From: Phallusia fumigata | Taxonomy: Eukaryota; Chordata; Ascidiacea; Phlebobranchia; Ascidiidae | Reading direction: 5' to 3' | DNA: 64,000 nucleotides | NCBI GenBank assembly: GCA_008931825.1 | Contig: QXVZ01010945.1 | Location: forward strand, 62,001-126,000 | Part shown: positions 13,556 to 25,210 of the stretch, piece after piece | How positions within the stretch are numbered: position 1 is the stretch's first letter | How the letters are laid out: each line of letters opens with the position of its first letter | Position numbers and translations under genes: made by a program | Notes under the pieces: model-generated | Databases searched by the model: none | The model's input: the letters and a program-made list of their open reading frames with translations, nothing else | Told to the model about the DNA's origin: nothing

Positions 13556-14990
13556 TCATGTAAGTAAGATGGTTCGGATGGATATTAATGCCACAACTAT
13601 GTTTAAGTAGTTGGCCAGTTGCGAATTGTAATCATCATGTAACTTACCTCTGTCCTTTCCTCCCCCAATGAAACACAGGATAGCTGCGATCAACCCAACC
13701 GCCACAGCAACCCATGACAACGCAAACGACCAACCAAACTCATATCCCTGTGTTTTGAGAGCGAAACCACGGACGGTGTAAAGAATGGAAGCAACCAAAC
13801 CGAGAAGAGCTGCGAACACAAAGTCATGTGTCGAAAACTGGGATTTTAACGGGAAAAAATGCAACAAAATTCTTAAAGGTTTTTAAATAGTTTCAACATA
13901 AAGTCAGTACTTGTGTTAAACATTTTCAACGCGTTTGACAAACACAGTCATCGGCATTAAGAAACATTCAAACTGTTGTTTTTTTGTCGTGGTTTAAATT
14001 TAAAAATTACCTATGTATTTATCGCATTACTACCTGTATTTTGGGGCTCTCCTTTTTTCGCTGCTTTTATTTGTTTTTATACCAAGTTTGCTTTTAAATA
14101 ATGACATAAGAATTGCCGGGAAGACATGCGTTGCTCAAATAATTTGGCTCCTTTAGTTACGAATTGAGAATTTTTATTCTCTGAATCTATAATTTCTTGT
14201 ACTTTCATCTAAAGCGGTTTAATTTCAAAACCCAACAGATTTAAGTAAAAACCTTTGTCAGAAATGCGTCTCCCCCCCAAAAAGGTGAAAACAAGACTGT
14301 CTGTCAAACTTGTGCCAAAAAACCCGCGTACCTGCGACCAACGTCATGACGCTTGCGAAGCGAATGTGGGAATATTCCTTCACCGCAAACGCGTACGAGT
14401 TCCAAGCGACACTTCCAGCGAACAAGATCCATGAGAGAATCATGAACACGAGCGTTGCGACATCTAGCGGTGGACGATCAACTGCATAAATGATATATGT
14501 GAAAATCAAAATTGAAGAGGCACTGCAACAAAACACATTTTAACTTTTCAAAAAAACGAGAAAATGAGGTTTTAACTGGTTCCATTTTAGTCATTGTATC
14601 TGAGGAAAGCTAAAACTACAAGTAAAAGTTTATAAAACATAATCACCGAAAAAGGATTTGCAGTTTACTGGACATTGTCTGTTTAAACATGTTTCAACTA
14701 ACTACATTACGCGAGCTGGTAAACTTTGTGGGCAATCAAATACAGTTATCTTATTCAGCGGGACAATACGGGACGCAAAAATATGACGGTTCTGGAAGAA
14801 TATTAAGAATCCACAACCGACCTGTATCCAACACACAGTTCTGGTTCGCACTCTGGCAGATGTGGATCAGTCCTCTGTCCCCGTTCAATCTTGAGCCAAC
14901 AGACCATGCTGGTGTAAACGTTGATACGATAGACAGCACCAGACAAACACTAGTCAACACGAACCCCGTAACTGCTGGTCCAGCTCGCAT
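13556..14990 (-). CDS. Claudin-like four-transmembrane protein (gene B), paralogue of gene A, about 190 aa
   Basis: Exons 14822-14990 (169 nt, ATG at 14990), 14332-14481 (150 nt) and 13648-13809, or on to the in-frame stop at 13556. Intron phases (1, 1) and the length of exon 1 match gene A exactly. The first extracellular loop reads STFTPAW followed by RGLIHICQSANQNC, a claudin/PMP22-like W...G-L-x-x-x-C...C pattern. Exon 2 encodes a hydrophobic segment (LVFMILSWILFAGSVAW). Exon 3 encodes TM3 and TM4 (FGWSFALSWVAVAVGLIAAI). A good donor (gtaagt) at 13647 inside the last open frame means the C-terminus could instead lie in an unseen fourth exon. Function is inferred only to the level of a four-span membrane protein of the claudin superfamily. 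Confidence 0.7.
13900..13965 (+). mobile_element. Foldback element family A fragment in intron 2 of claudin-like gene B
   Basis: Reads AAGTCAGTACTTGTGTTAAA then CATTTTC, the left arm of family A, followed by GTTTGACAAACAC. Only about half an element is present. Confidence 0.5.
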
Positions 14991-15139
14991 GCTTGTAAAC
15001 AAGTGTCACTAAGCAAAAACTTTACTTGTCTACCTGCGAAATACGCACTTGCTTACAAATTACCTCCTGTACGTTTCCTACAGCTAAGTGCTGGTTTACT
15101 ATTCTTCAGATCCTTGACTCAACTACCTATTCATACTCT

Positions 15140-15310
15140 GTAAGTTGGATAAATATGTAAGTCGTCTTAATAAAAAGATACAAGCCAGAACTTGTGTGCA
15201 AAACATTTTCTATGGTGACGACAACAGCGTTTGTCGAAAAGCAGAAAATGTTTTACACACACGAATACTGGATTCTAACTGTTACTGAGAATATTTAAAA
15301 CCGTGAATTG
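15140..15310. mobile_element. Foldback element family A, copy 2
   Basis: Contains AAGATACAAGCCAGAACTTG, TGCAAAACATTTTCTATGG, a core GACGACAACAGCGTTTGTCG followed by AAAAG, then GCAGAAAATGTTTTACACAC and a conserved right flank ending TTTAAAACCGTGAATTGT. The core can form a five-base-pair stem, GACAA with TTGTC. Confidence 0.75.
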
Positions 15311-15680
15311 TCCAGTAAAGTTATCGGATTGTAAAATGCTGAATATTATTAGGAAAATTAAACATTTGGCTAAAACCAATGTAGATCTACCGTTACAATC
15401 TCGTCCATAGCATACATCTGAACCAACTACCCGCTACAGTGGAAAACACAGGCTCACATCGCAATGATAACACAACACAGACAACAACAAATGAAATTTG
15501 AGCTGCGCGTTTGACGTCATAAATATCAAATGACAAAAGATTTTTCTTACCTGGGATTTCGTCGATGGTGAAACAAGGATGACGTATGATGTGAAAACAT
15601 CGCGAAACTTTATCTGGAAAAGAAGTGAAACGTATATGTTTGGAGTTGTTACACACAGTTTGAAACCATAATATTGCCAA

Positions 15681-15800
15681 TATACAAAGCAACGTACTTG
15701 TTTGTAAAACATTTTCTACGTTTCGCTATTGTCAATTTTAGGAAATGTTTTACACACAAGTGCTGGCTTGTACCTTCATATTAAGACTCTTTAAAACCTT
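15681..15800. mobile_element. Foldback element family A, copy 3 (core deleted)
   Basis: Arms GTACTTGTTTGTAAAACATT and GGAAATGTTTTACACACAAG with GCTGGCTTGTACC are present, with the conserved right flank TTTAAAACCTTGG. The central CTGATGA-type core is reduced to a short AT-rich stretch. Confidence 0.7.
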
Positions 15801-16597
15801 GGCAACATAATATCGCTGTGGGTAAAAGATTAGTTGTACACTGAACGTAATTCCGCTTTAATGACATGACAATACAACACAGCAACGTTGGAAAAGATCC
15901 ACTTAAAACCACCTTTGTTAAAGTTGTGCTACTGGTCACATATGCGCGGAACAAATTTTATTGCTTCCTGCTTTTATACTTTTATCTACAGACCAGCTTG
16001 GTAACGGCAGGGTCCGGGCCACGCCTGTTTAAATAGGTTTTGTTCAGCAAAGGGTCAATTTACAGACAGATTAAGTCAGTATTGACGGGGAACTTTTGCG
16101 CAATTTGCGTACAACTACATTGCGCAAAATAGATTTGCAGAGTTATTTGTTGTACACTTTTGACGCGTTTATTAAAACCCCCCCCCCATGTTTTGTTGCC
16201 AAGTTGGTCAACGTCAAGGAATCTGCGCAAGTAGTCTAAGAAAGGTAAAGTCAAATCTAAAAGTCTAAAAAAGTTAAATAAAATCAATGGCTGAGCAACA
16301 AATGTTATCAATAGCGCAAGAGTCCACATCAACAAATTTGCCAACACCGAAAAGTTTGACGATAAATATTTAAAGTCACGTATGTGAGATGGTTTTGGAG
16401 AGACGAGATTACCACAACATTGATTAAAAAATGAGATTTACCTCACACACAATTGCGGTAGCCCGAAGCACTTTTGCGGCAGAACGCAATTTTTTCTCTC
16501 GTTGAATATTTTCCTGAAAACTTTCCGGTTGCACTTCATCACGCTTTGCTGTCCGTCGTATGTCATTGGAGCGTTCGGATTCAACTGCACAGTCACG

Positions 16598-19500
16598 ATG
16601 CTGTTTAGAAGTGTGAAAATGTTTGTAGCTTGTTTCAGCTTTGTCTTTTTCATTGAGGTGAGTGAGTTGTTTTTGTTAAATGTGTTGAGTTTTAACTGAT
16701 AGATGAAGACCATTTTTGGGCGATGTGATTCTACAAAGACTTAAGCAGCTTTGTTTGCTAAATTGGTTGAATTGTTCTGAAACACTCAGCAAAACAGAAA
16801 ACCGATTTGCGTTTCAGCAAATACTTAAACCGTTTGGGCTTTAGTGGCTGATAAGTTAGAAAGAAGGGATACACAAACTTCATGTCCATCTGTACTTGAG
16901 TTAAACTTTAAGAGCAACCGCTTCGCCTTGATTTTGTTGCATGTAGATTATAATTTTATTTGCGTCCTAAAATGTCCGCAGTAAAAATAGGTAAAATCTA
17001 ATTGCTTTGCGTTTTAGAATTGTAATCTCAACCAGAAGTTACGAACCAGTGTTTGTGTGTAAAAGATTTTCTACCTTTCGGCAAACGCTGTTGTTATGAT
17101 GATGAAACCGTTTGTCAAAACATAGAAAATGTCTTAAACACAACTACTGGCTTGTATCTTCCTCATGGAACTTTTTAAAACCTTGAGTTGTTCACAGACA
17201 ACGTTAACATGAAATTGATTTTAGGGCGTAAGCCGTACCTGAGTTGAAAGTGTAAACATGCACTTTAAGGTATTTTATTTCAATATTAAGATGATGACAG
17301 GGGCATTCGGTCGGGGAGCGTTCACCACAATCGAGCGACAATTTCAGGTGACGACAAAGAAGATGGCTTCATTGTCTGTGGCTTACCAACTGGCAAATCT
17401 CCTCTGCTTAATCATTATCAGTTATTACGGGAAAACATGCCACAGGTTTGTGATCAGTTTGTGTCCAAATAACTGAACCAAAACCTTAGCAAAATTGGAC
17501 AGACATTGGGCGTATCAAAAGTCAACCAAAATACACGCATTATATATTACAAAAATACTCCGTTTTTGGCTTGTGTTTTAAGCCATTTGATGCGGTTAAA
17601 TTACAGGTCAATAGTTTTTACGCTGTTACATATTTGACACGCATAAATTAACTACGGTTATTTTTTGATGTAATTGCGTTGAATTGGATTAGCTGAAACC
17701 GCAAACGCATTATGTCGTGTTTGGTGTTCTTTTACGGGTCTTAATATCTGTTGTATTTCGTGGAAACCATGAACAAGTTTAACTTCCCTTCCCAAGCAAA
17801 GCATGGTTGGACAAAGCTTCCTGACTTCCTGAATTGCGTCAATTTTATCTAGTGCGGCTTGTTTAGAACCGTTGGCAGTGATCGTAAGCGATGTGCTTAA
17901 AAATCTTCATTGGCCGAACATAAACTATTTTCAAATTATGTGTAAAACCAAAGAAATCTCTTTACAAAAAAATCAAAGATGCCAAATGTTTTCGTTTGTA
18001 ATTTCAATTTTATTCTAAAATTATTTTTTTTAACACATAAATCACTAAAGGCACAAATGGAAAACAGGGATATGCAAAATCTTCAAGAAATTTTTACACA
18101 TAGACTTCTAGCTTTATAATAAAAACAATATTTTTTTTGCACAAATCATCGCTACCACTAAAAAAGTGAACGATAAAATGTATGTCCGTCTTGTTTTTTC
18201 AATCCAGACCGCGTATAGTTGGGGCAAGTTGTATGCTTTTATCCTTCGCATTCTTCTTCACAACGGTTCCTCATTTTGTGAGCGATGATTACAACTACAC
18301 AGAAATCATCACAAACACGTCATCAACCGATTCCCGGATTTGCAGGTGATAAGACTTGATTATTTCGGTGCAACCGGCGCAAAGCATTTACCCCCACAGT
18401 TTGTTGACTTTGCAGCATTTCCAAAACCAAGCAAGGTCTTAGCGGGCCGTACTAATTTTTCACTTTAATTCTGTTCCCTGCACTTTTTAAAATGCTGTTA
18501 AAACTTGTGAATCTAGGGTATTTTTTCATCAGATTATCTCCTTATTTAGCTTTACAATAGGCTCACGCATGCGCAGAGATGAACTTCGGCACGATGAATT
18601 GCTTTAAAGTACAATTTCCCATAAGTAAGCAATTTGTAATGGGGCTTCAGGCCGGATGTAGGTGGTCGACCCCTGGTTTATACGCAATTCTACACCGCCT
18701 AAAAGTCAAACAAGTTTGCAATGTATGTATCGCAGTATCTCCAACACCACGAAGCCCACGTCATTGACGTCACAATGCGGTATGGTTGACGTCACAACAG
18801 AAAGTGGAATATCGGGATTGTTTTGGATGGTGGTGGTGGGGTATGTCCTCAGTGGGGCAGGGGGGTCAACTTTTTACCCCCTAGCTTTCAGTTACGTGGA
18901 TGACGCGGCCGACGAAGCGAGGAGTTCATTGTATGTGGGTGAGTGATGGGAAAACATCTGAGATTGGGATTTGCGTAAAGTGGTTGAGACCTTTCTTTAA
19001 CCATGGACCCTTTAACCGACATTTAAAGCCTTTCACCGACAATTTAGTTAGTAAATATTATGTCTATGCTAGTATATCAAGATAAGAAACTAAGCTCTTA
19101 CAATAAGTAATTAAGCCTTTTACGCTCCACCATTCACTACCAAACTCCACCTAGCGGGAAATCCCCCCCTTCCGGTTGAGATTATCTAGGTTTTACGAGT
19201 TTACGGTTGTCACGTGGTCAAGCGCATCTAAACAAGAATTTCTAAAACGCCAAACGATTATATCTTATGTAAACTGCGCTTCATTAGCAGGACTTGCATA
19301 CGTCTAGTATAAGGTCCGGAAATGATCTAAAAACTAAACAACGTTTTCAATTTTCTCAGCAATCATCAACACAATGGGATTGCTTGGTAATGTATGCGGG
19401 TATGCGGTAAGCGGAATTGTTCTCAACCTCTGGGTCGATTTCGAACGGATCGACGCAGGTAAGTAAGTTTATGTGTATTCAGGTTGTAAGTTTAATTTGA

Positions 19501-22500
19501 ATACTGGACGACATCCGCAAAGCGAACGTACTTTGCAACACGCGCTTTTGTGTTGTCCAGTTTCAAGATATTGGATCAGGGGCTTGCAACTTTTACCGCA
19601 CAATCAAAATTAGACAACTGTGCACCTCTACGTGGCCGCAAAATTTATATTCGCGAGTCGTATATAACCGGTGTGTTGCAGGTTGTACACCCCTGTAATA
19701 GTCACATAAGCATGTGAGCAAAACAGTCGCATCAAAAATGTTTTCGTCGATTGAAATTGCACGTTATGTTAGTTTTTAAGGGAAACTGCTGTAGCATGCT
19801 TGTTTTTGCATTTTTTTAATAAGCCGTTGCAACTGAAAAAAAATCGGTTCGACACTTTTATCCGACTAGACAGGGTTGACTTGCAACATGAAGATCCGAG
19901 GTGGATCGGAGCCTGGTGGTTCGGATTTGCGCTGGGCGGAATCTTGATCTTTTTCTTCACCCTCGCTTTGTTCTTCTTCCCGAAGACGATCGGAAGGATG
20001 AAGAGAAAGGAGAAGAAGGCAAAAGAAGAAACGAGAGAGACGCAGGATGAGACAAACAGCTTAAACCCGAAGACGGAACCAGAGAAATCTAATCAATCGT
20101 TTTCGAATCTGTGTAAAGGTGGAAGAGTTTTTATGGTGGTATGAATTATAGTTGGGCATACTACATTTTTGTAACTTCAAACCGAGACGCTTTAAATCGG
20201 CAGCTAACGACTGGTTAACTGGTAGATGGGAGTAAGAACATTTATTGAAAGGCGCAATAATGATGAGTGTACGAAAATAAGCTAACGCTGGTCGCTGGTT
20301 GAAAAAATCTGATGCAACAGAAATGGTTTGGTCAGTATGATTTGTTCAGCACAGGTTCGTCTGACAAAAACGTTTCCCAAAGAGTCACACGAAGCCAGTT
20401 GTGACAATGCGTTGTCCAGGGACTTCAACTATGCCAGTAACATTTAATCACTTCATATTTCGTCCACCACTAGGTCCTCTCCTCACGAGCAAACGAATGT
20501 TCACGAAACCTGTGTTCGTTTTCACCTTAATCTCGGGAACTCTATCAGCTTCGGCACAGCTGGCGATCATTCTTTATTCCCCCAAGTACTTCGAGTTGAA
20601 CTTTGGGATCAGCGCTTCCAGAACCGGGTTTATCTTTGGTAAGTCGACTTCGGGTTTTTGAAGGACAAATCAAGGTCATGTAAATTACAAATGTGTCGAT
20701 AGTTTTTTCAAGTCGAAAATTTTATCGTCTCCGCTCCAAACCTATCCATATATCATTTACCACCTGGTGACTCGTTTCCATTGTAATGATATTTCCATGA
20801 AAAAGGTTCAACGCGATTTATGAAAACTGTGTAACAGGCGTTGTTATTTTGCCATGCTCTGGCATCGCCATGATGTTAAGTGGAGTTATAATGAAGAAAA
20901 TGAAGTTGAGAAGAAGAGGAGCGTTGCTCATGTGCACTGCGTCACTCACTGTTGCGTCACTGAGCCTATTGTTGCTCTGCTTCGTCGGTTGCGACACAAT
21001 CGACATAAAAGGAGTTACAACGACGTACAGTGGACAGGATGTAAGGTGAAGGAGATTTGAACATGTACTATGTTAAAATGCGGGGTTCCCCTATAGTAGG
21101 CAAGGCAGTCCTGCACTTGTAACGAATCAGAGTCTTTCATCCAAAAAATCATGCGCAATGTCTGAGGTAAAATTTAACCAACAACATTTGTCTATACGGG
21201 TCGGTACACGATAGATGTAGAAGATTCAAAAACAAAAACAACCGCAATAGTGTTGAGATATATGTGTTCCGGCTTTAAAAATGATTTCATTCAAGCAGTC
21301 ATGACTTTAAAGGTTAAACTTCCACCAAAACCTTTTCTTCAAACAAGTTGTTTCTATTCAGTTCACCCACTGACGAGTGTAACATGTTGTGCGGGTGCGA
21401 GGTGGGTTCGTTTTCACCAGTTTGTGGTTCCGATGGGAAAACTTATCTAACATCGTGTTTCGCCGGATGCGAAGAAATCAGCGGAAAACAATTTCATCAA
21501 CAGGTGAACATGGTCATCTGTGTTATCAGGGATGCGTTAAAATTCCGCTTCTTGAAAACTTTTTTTTAAAGCTTTTTGGCTTCCAGGGTTTTTTCCTGAA
21601 AATGCTGGTGGTTTCCCTAAAGTTGATATTTCGACAAAAAAAACTGTTTTATTGGTTTAACTCTTGCGATAGACAGGGAAGAGTCGTTTACAAGTGTTTA
21701 CTTTCATGAAGCTTTTATACCTAAGGAGAAACACAGAGGTCAAAAATAGTTAATTTTTTAATCATCAGCAACAAATTTTGTGTTTTTTTCGTTAGAATTT
21801 TACATCGTGTGGATGTGTCGGCGGCAACTCGACCGCCACTAGCGGCGCATGTGAGCAGTCAAAATGTCCCCACCTTTTCAGCCCCGTGGTGGCGCTACAC
21901 GCAATAGCCGTGTTTTTCGGCTCGATGGTAACAACGCCCTTCATGATGATTGTATTCAGGTAAGTTGCCAATCTTCCCGGGTTAAACTTACAGAATTTCA
22001 ACAACACCGTTCTCCTGGTTAAAAACCCGTAAATTGAGTAGGTCTAACAATTTAAATTTCACTTTCTAGGACGGTCCCAGTGGAAGACAAGTCGGTAGGA
22101 ATCGGTATAAGTGCGTTTATGCTTCGGGTTGCGGGTCTCATTCCATCCAGAATAATTCTGGCGGCCATCGTCGATAACACGTGCTTGTACTGGAGCGGTA
22201 AAAGTTGTGCGGAGGACGGATATTGTAAGGTAGCTGGTTCGAACCCCGAACGGGGTAAAACCGTTTCAAGCTTGTCGATTTTCTTTTTTCAGTTTTAAAA
22301 CTGTTTTTTTAAACATGACTAGATTGCCATTGTTGAACTTTGTCGTTTTGAAAGATTCAAGAGGCAACGATTGACTTTGTTTAAATTTGTTTTGATTTAA
22401 CACAACAAATAATGTTAATTCAACTATTTTTTGTTTCAGATTTACGACAACGCCGCCATGAGAAAATCAATGTTCGGATTTCTATTTGTCTACCAAATAA

Positions 22501-22577
22501 TTTCAGCTGTGACAATCGCACTTGCGCTATTGTTTGAGCGGAGGGAAAGAAAAACACTGTTGAAATTAGAACATTGA
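16598..22577 (+). CDS. Solute carrier organic anion transporter (SLCO/OATP family), complete, about 660 aa
   Basis: OATPs are 12-span plasma-membrane carriers for bile salts, steroid conjugates and other organic anions. Exons: 16598-16657, 17291-17445, 18208-18345, 18736-18938, 19360-19458, 19870-20138, 20355-20436, 20474-20638, 20838-21045, 21362-21503, 21796-21959, 22070-22229 and 22440-22577 (TGA). The sum is 1983 nt, in frame throughout. Diagnostic pieces: TTIERQFQV after TM1; YQLANLLCLIIISYYG in TM2; SYVDDAADEARSSLYVG; DPRWIGAWWFGFALGG, the OATP superfamily signature (D-x-RW-[IV]-GAWW-x-G-F-L); and a cysteine-rich Kazal-type loop with GCEVGSFSPVCGSDGKTYL. Less certain points are the donor of exon 6 (20138 or 20135), the 37-nt gap after 20436 (see findings), and the short N-terminus, since the ATG at 16598 leaves only a few residues before TM1 and an upstream exon is possible. 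Confidence 0.92.
17025..17190. mobile_element. Foldback element family A in SLCO intron 1
   Basis: Contains CCAGTGTTTGTGTGTAAAAG on the left and ACTACTGGCTTGTATCTT on the right, with the flank TTTTTAAAACCTTGAGTTGT. The core includes TTTCGGCAAACGCTGTTG and ATGATGATGAAACCG, so it has diverged. Confidence 0.7.
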
Positions 22578-23372
22578 TAGAAAAATTGTGGATGGAAACA
22601 ACTCTGAAGCAAATCAACATGAGAAATTTAGACGTATTAAGTAAAGGTCACAAGCAATCTGCTTTTCAGTTCTTTGCTTTTGTGGTGTGCGTTTTATTGA
22701 AGTAAAAGTGTGCCCTTACAGGGTTGTGAAAAAACTATTAATTCGGAAGCATTTTGAAATGTACTTGGAGTATACTAGATACGTTTGTTTTGTGCAGTGT
22801 AAGATACGACGTTCGCTCGTTGTAAGATACTGTTGTTTAATGAAAAGTCCGTAGTGCAGGATGAGAAACGTAAAAATACGATGTCAGTCGGTAAGTAGAA
22901 GAAACCCAAGGTTATTATCAGGAATGTAGCGTGCTGTGATTCTGCCACCTCTGCAAGTGAAATGATAGTTCATCGGAGTCTAGGAAAGTGAAAGAGTAGT
23001 TGGCTTATGCAGAGAGCTCCGGTGCCTACAAAATCTCCACAATACCCCTGCATTCATATCATCAGTCAATTTGCTACCGAGATTTCGATTTGGATGTTAA
23101 CAATACTTTAACCTATTTATAATTTTAAACCGACACAAATGGCTTAGGTTTTAGACGATAAAACTGCTTGACACTTGCAATCTTAAAATTTTTTACGCCA
23201 TATATAGTATATGGGTGTGGCAGCATTAAAACGATTTCAAAACCTGATGACTCATCATGACATATGCGGATTTGATTTATTATGAATGATATCATTTCCT
23301 TCTGGTGAACAAAACGCAGAATAATATCCGATAGATGAACAGCAGCTGAATCGGAGTTAATTGCTAAATACG
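22578..23372 (+). other. Intergenic: SLCO 3' flank and promoter region of LU-type gene 1
   Basis: No exon seen. A TATATAGTATATGGG stretch near 23202-23216 is about 160 bp upstream of the next ATG and could contribute to a promoter, but this is not distinctive in AT-rich DNA. No canonical AATAAA occurs close behind the SLCO stop codon. Confidence 0.4.
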
Positions 23373-24609
23373 ATGCGGGGATTTGTGTTGGTCGCCTTAC
23401 TGCTTCTGCAATTCACAGCAGGTGAGAAAACTTAAAGCAGCGTTGAAAATATTCTGTGACTGAAAAGTGTTTGGGTTTGCGAACAAACGCACGTAACAAA
23501 TTATCCAGTGGCAAGCGATCTACAAAACGTTTCATAGCACAGTGTTAAGTTAACAAATTAGATATTTTGGAGCAAATTTTACACTAAACTCATCAAAATA
23601 CCCCAAAATTTGTTTTGCTTTTTGTATTTCTGTTTGATTTCCTCTTGTTTTCAACTCTTTCATTAAGAGGTACGGCCAGTAGTCGTTGGGTCAGGAATGT
23701 TTACGATGTGTTATTATACACCCAACAACGCAATACGCCTACCAATGGAATGCTATAACGAAGAAGTAAGTATCAGTTAATATAGGATAAAAGACTGCAA
23801 AAAAAAGTATTTTCTTGTCTCATACAAAAGCACTTTCTATAATCGTGCAAATTATAAAAAAGTACACCCTCAGCAGAATAAAACCAGTTTAATAATTCAA
23901 TGCAATTTTATAGCCAGCTTCATGCGAGGTAATTTAGTAAAAAACAAAACGTCATCGCACAAATTTTGAACCGCGTTCGTTTCCAGCAAGCTTGCTTGAC
24001 AAAGATTACCGAGATCAAAGGACAGATTCAACACAAGAGAGCTTGCAAAGAAGTAGCGGAATGCGCGAAGCTTGTTGAAGCCAACCCTCTGCAATGCTAC
24101 TCCGAAGCCGCTACAAGGAGCAATGTGAGAAAACAAGTTTTAAGATTGCGGTGGGATTCGAACGCGAATCTCTGGCTTTTGGTCACAGGTGTGGTAGTAT
24201 AGAAGCCCACTCGGGTGACCCAGCCGAGTTTTTCGCAATGCGCCAAATTTACTTTCATGTGAGTTCTCGTCACATAAAGCATGACAATGACAGTGTAGCT
24301 GCAGCGCGTTCTTCCCTCATCTTCTAATTGTGCGCTCTATTATTTTCGATCCTAATAACGTTCTAATGTTGCGCAGCTATTTCCGGCCTGGTGATTGTTG
24401 TAGTGTAATTGTGTCGCCATGATCTCTTACCAAGCGAAATAAACTCAACTCAGGTGCGGATTTGTCACTTCTGCTGCACGGGGAGTCTCTGCAACGATTT
24501 GACATCGATTCCAGACTCCTCGTTTCCAGCCATGCCGGAAGAATATTCTCACCCGATAGCGAAAAGATATTCGTTTTTGGAAGAACTGCAACAAATCAGA
24601 GACCCCTAA
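23373..24609 (+). CDS. LU-type (Ly6/uPAR-like) secreted ten-cysteine protein 1, 146 aa
   Basis: Four exons: 23373-23421, 23668-23765, 23987-24124 and 24454-24609, 441 nt with intron phases 1, 0, 0. Exon 1 is a signal peptide (MRGFVLVALLLLQFTA). The mature chain has ten cysteines: two in exon 2, four in exon 3 (ACLTK, RACKE, AECAK, LQCYS) and four in exon 4 (CHFCCTGSLCND). The closing C-x2-CC-x4-CN is the hallmark of Ly6/uPAR three-finger domains. After it comes a 38-residue tail that the paralogues lack, with no hydrophobic GPI signal, so secretion is more likely than membrane anchoring. The spacing of the first cysteines is not the classic C-x2-C, so this is a divergent LU domain. Ligand and tissue are unknown. 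The acceptor of exon 4 abuts a family C repeat. Confidence 0.8.
24130..24222 (-). repeat. tRNA-like relic in intron 3 of LU-type gene 1
   Basis: On the minus strand an A-box-like GTCACCCGAGTGGG is followed about 35 nt later by a B-box-like GTTCGAATCCCACC. The acceptor stem does not close, so this is a tRNA-derived SINE head or tRNA pseudogene, not a working tRNA. Confidence 0.45.
24297..24452 (+). mobile_element. Family C interspersed repeat, copy 2, ending at the splice acceptor of LU-type gene 1 exon 4
   Basis: Runs from GCTGCAGCGCGTTC through TTGCGCAGCTATTTCCGGCC and TTGTGTCGCC to AAGCGAAATAAACTCAACTC. Its right end coincides with the AG before exon 4 at 24454; the inverted copy at 50565 ends at the same consensus point. 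Confidence 0.7.
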
Positions 24610-24682
24610 CATAATGACTTTTAAAATATACCTCCGTTTTTGTCGGTTACCTGCCAGTTTTTTTCGGATGTATAATTGTACA

Positions 24683-24935
24683 TTTCTGTTTGTTTCATTT
24701 TTATTCCCGGTGGGCAGAACAATGCCTGAATGCGCTGCGCAACGTTCAAGTATCGCTCGTTGCTGTTCCGTTGGATCATTTTTTTATTTTTTTGAAGTTG
24801 ATGACTTTAATTTGGCTCAACCCATCGGCGTCCATTGGGTTAGAGCAATGCCGCTTAAGTTTCTTGTTCAGGGAAACACAAGCGACCGAGACAGGATTAG
24901 AACCCACGACGTTGTGTTGACACATTATTAGCCAA
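24683..24935 (-). mobile_element. tRNA-derived SINE (family D), copy 1
   Basis: On the minus strand a B-box-like GTGGGTTCTAATCC is followed by CTGAACAAGAAACTT, AGCATTGC-type unique sequence, and a tail ending in GCATTCAGGCATTGTTCTG, CCCACCGGGAATAAAAATG and AAACAAACAG. The same blocks in the same order recur at 54187-54480 and 60843-61005. It overlaps the 3' flank of LU-type gene 1. Confidence 0.7.
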
Positions 24936-25210
24936 TTATTGAGAATTTTGGTTTTTGTACGCGTTGATCTGACAACCAGAAGAAATACATGTGTTGTGTA
25001 ACTTGTTTGGAAACCGTTTTTATTTTAACTAGTAGATCGTAGTAATGTGCAAACATCGCATTATGTTAAGCTTTCATTGTGAATTTGTTCAGAGCTTTGT
25101 TTGGTGGATCTGGTACTTTGGTTGGACAATCTTACTTTATAACATTTTTTCGATATTTTTAGCAGGTTTAAACTTAAGATTGAAGTTACTGATATCCTGA
25201 AACATTGAAG

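Larger units (their letters stand above)
14991..16597. repeat. Intergenic between claudin-like gene B and SLCO: two family A elements and a local duplication
   Basis: Holds family A copies at about 15140-15310 and 15681-15800 and a diverged copy of the 13430-13620 segment at about 16100-16420. A C homopolymer lies near 16181-16190. No coding exon was recognised. The promoter of gene B should lie just right of 14990 and that of the SLCO gene left of 16598. Confidence 0.55.

Noticed and set aside
16438-16713. 91-codon minus-strand frame with several Lys/Cys, upstream of claudin-like gene B
   Set aside because: It overlaps the first SLCO exon and lacks transmembrane helices; considered as a third claudin-like exon but not supported.
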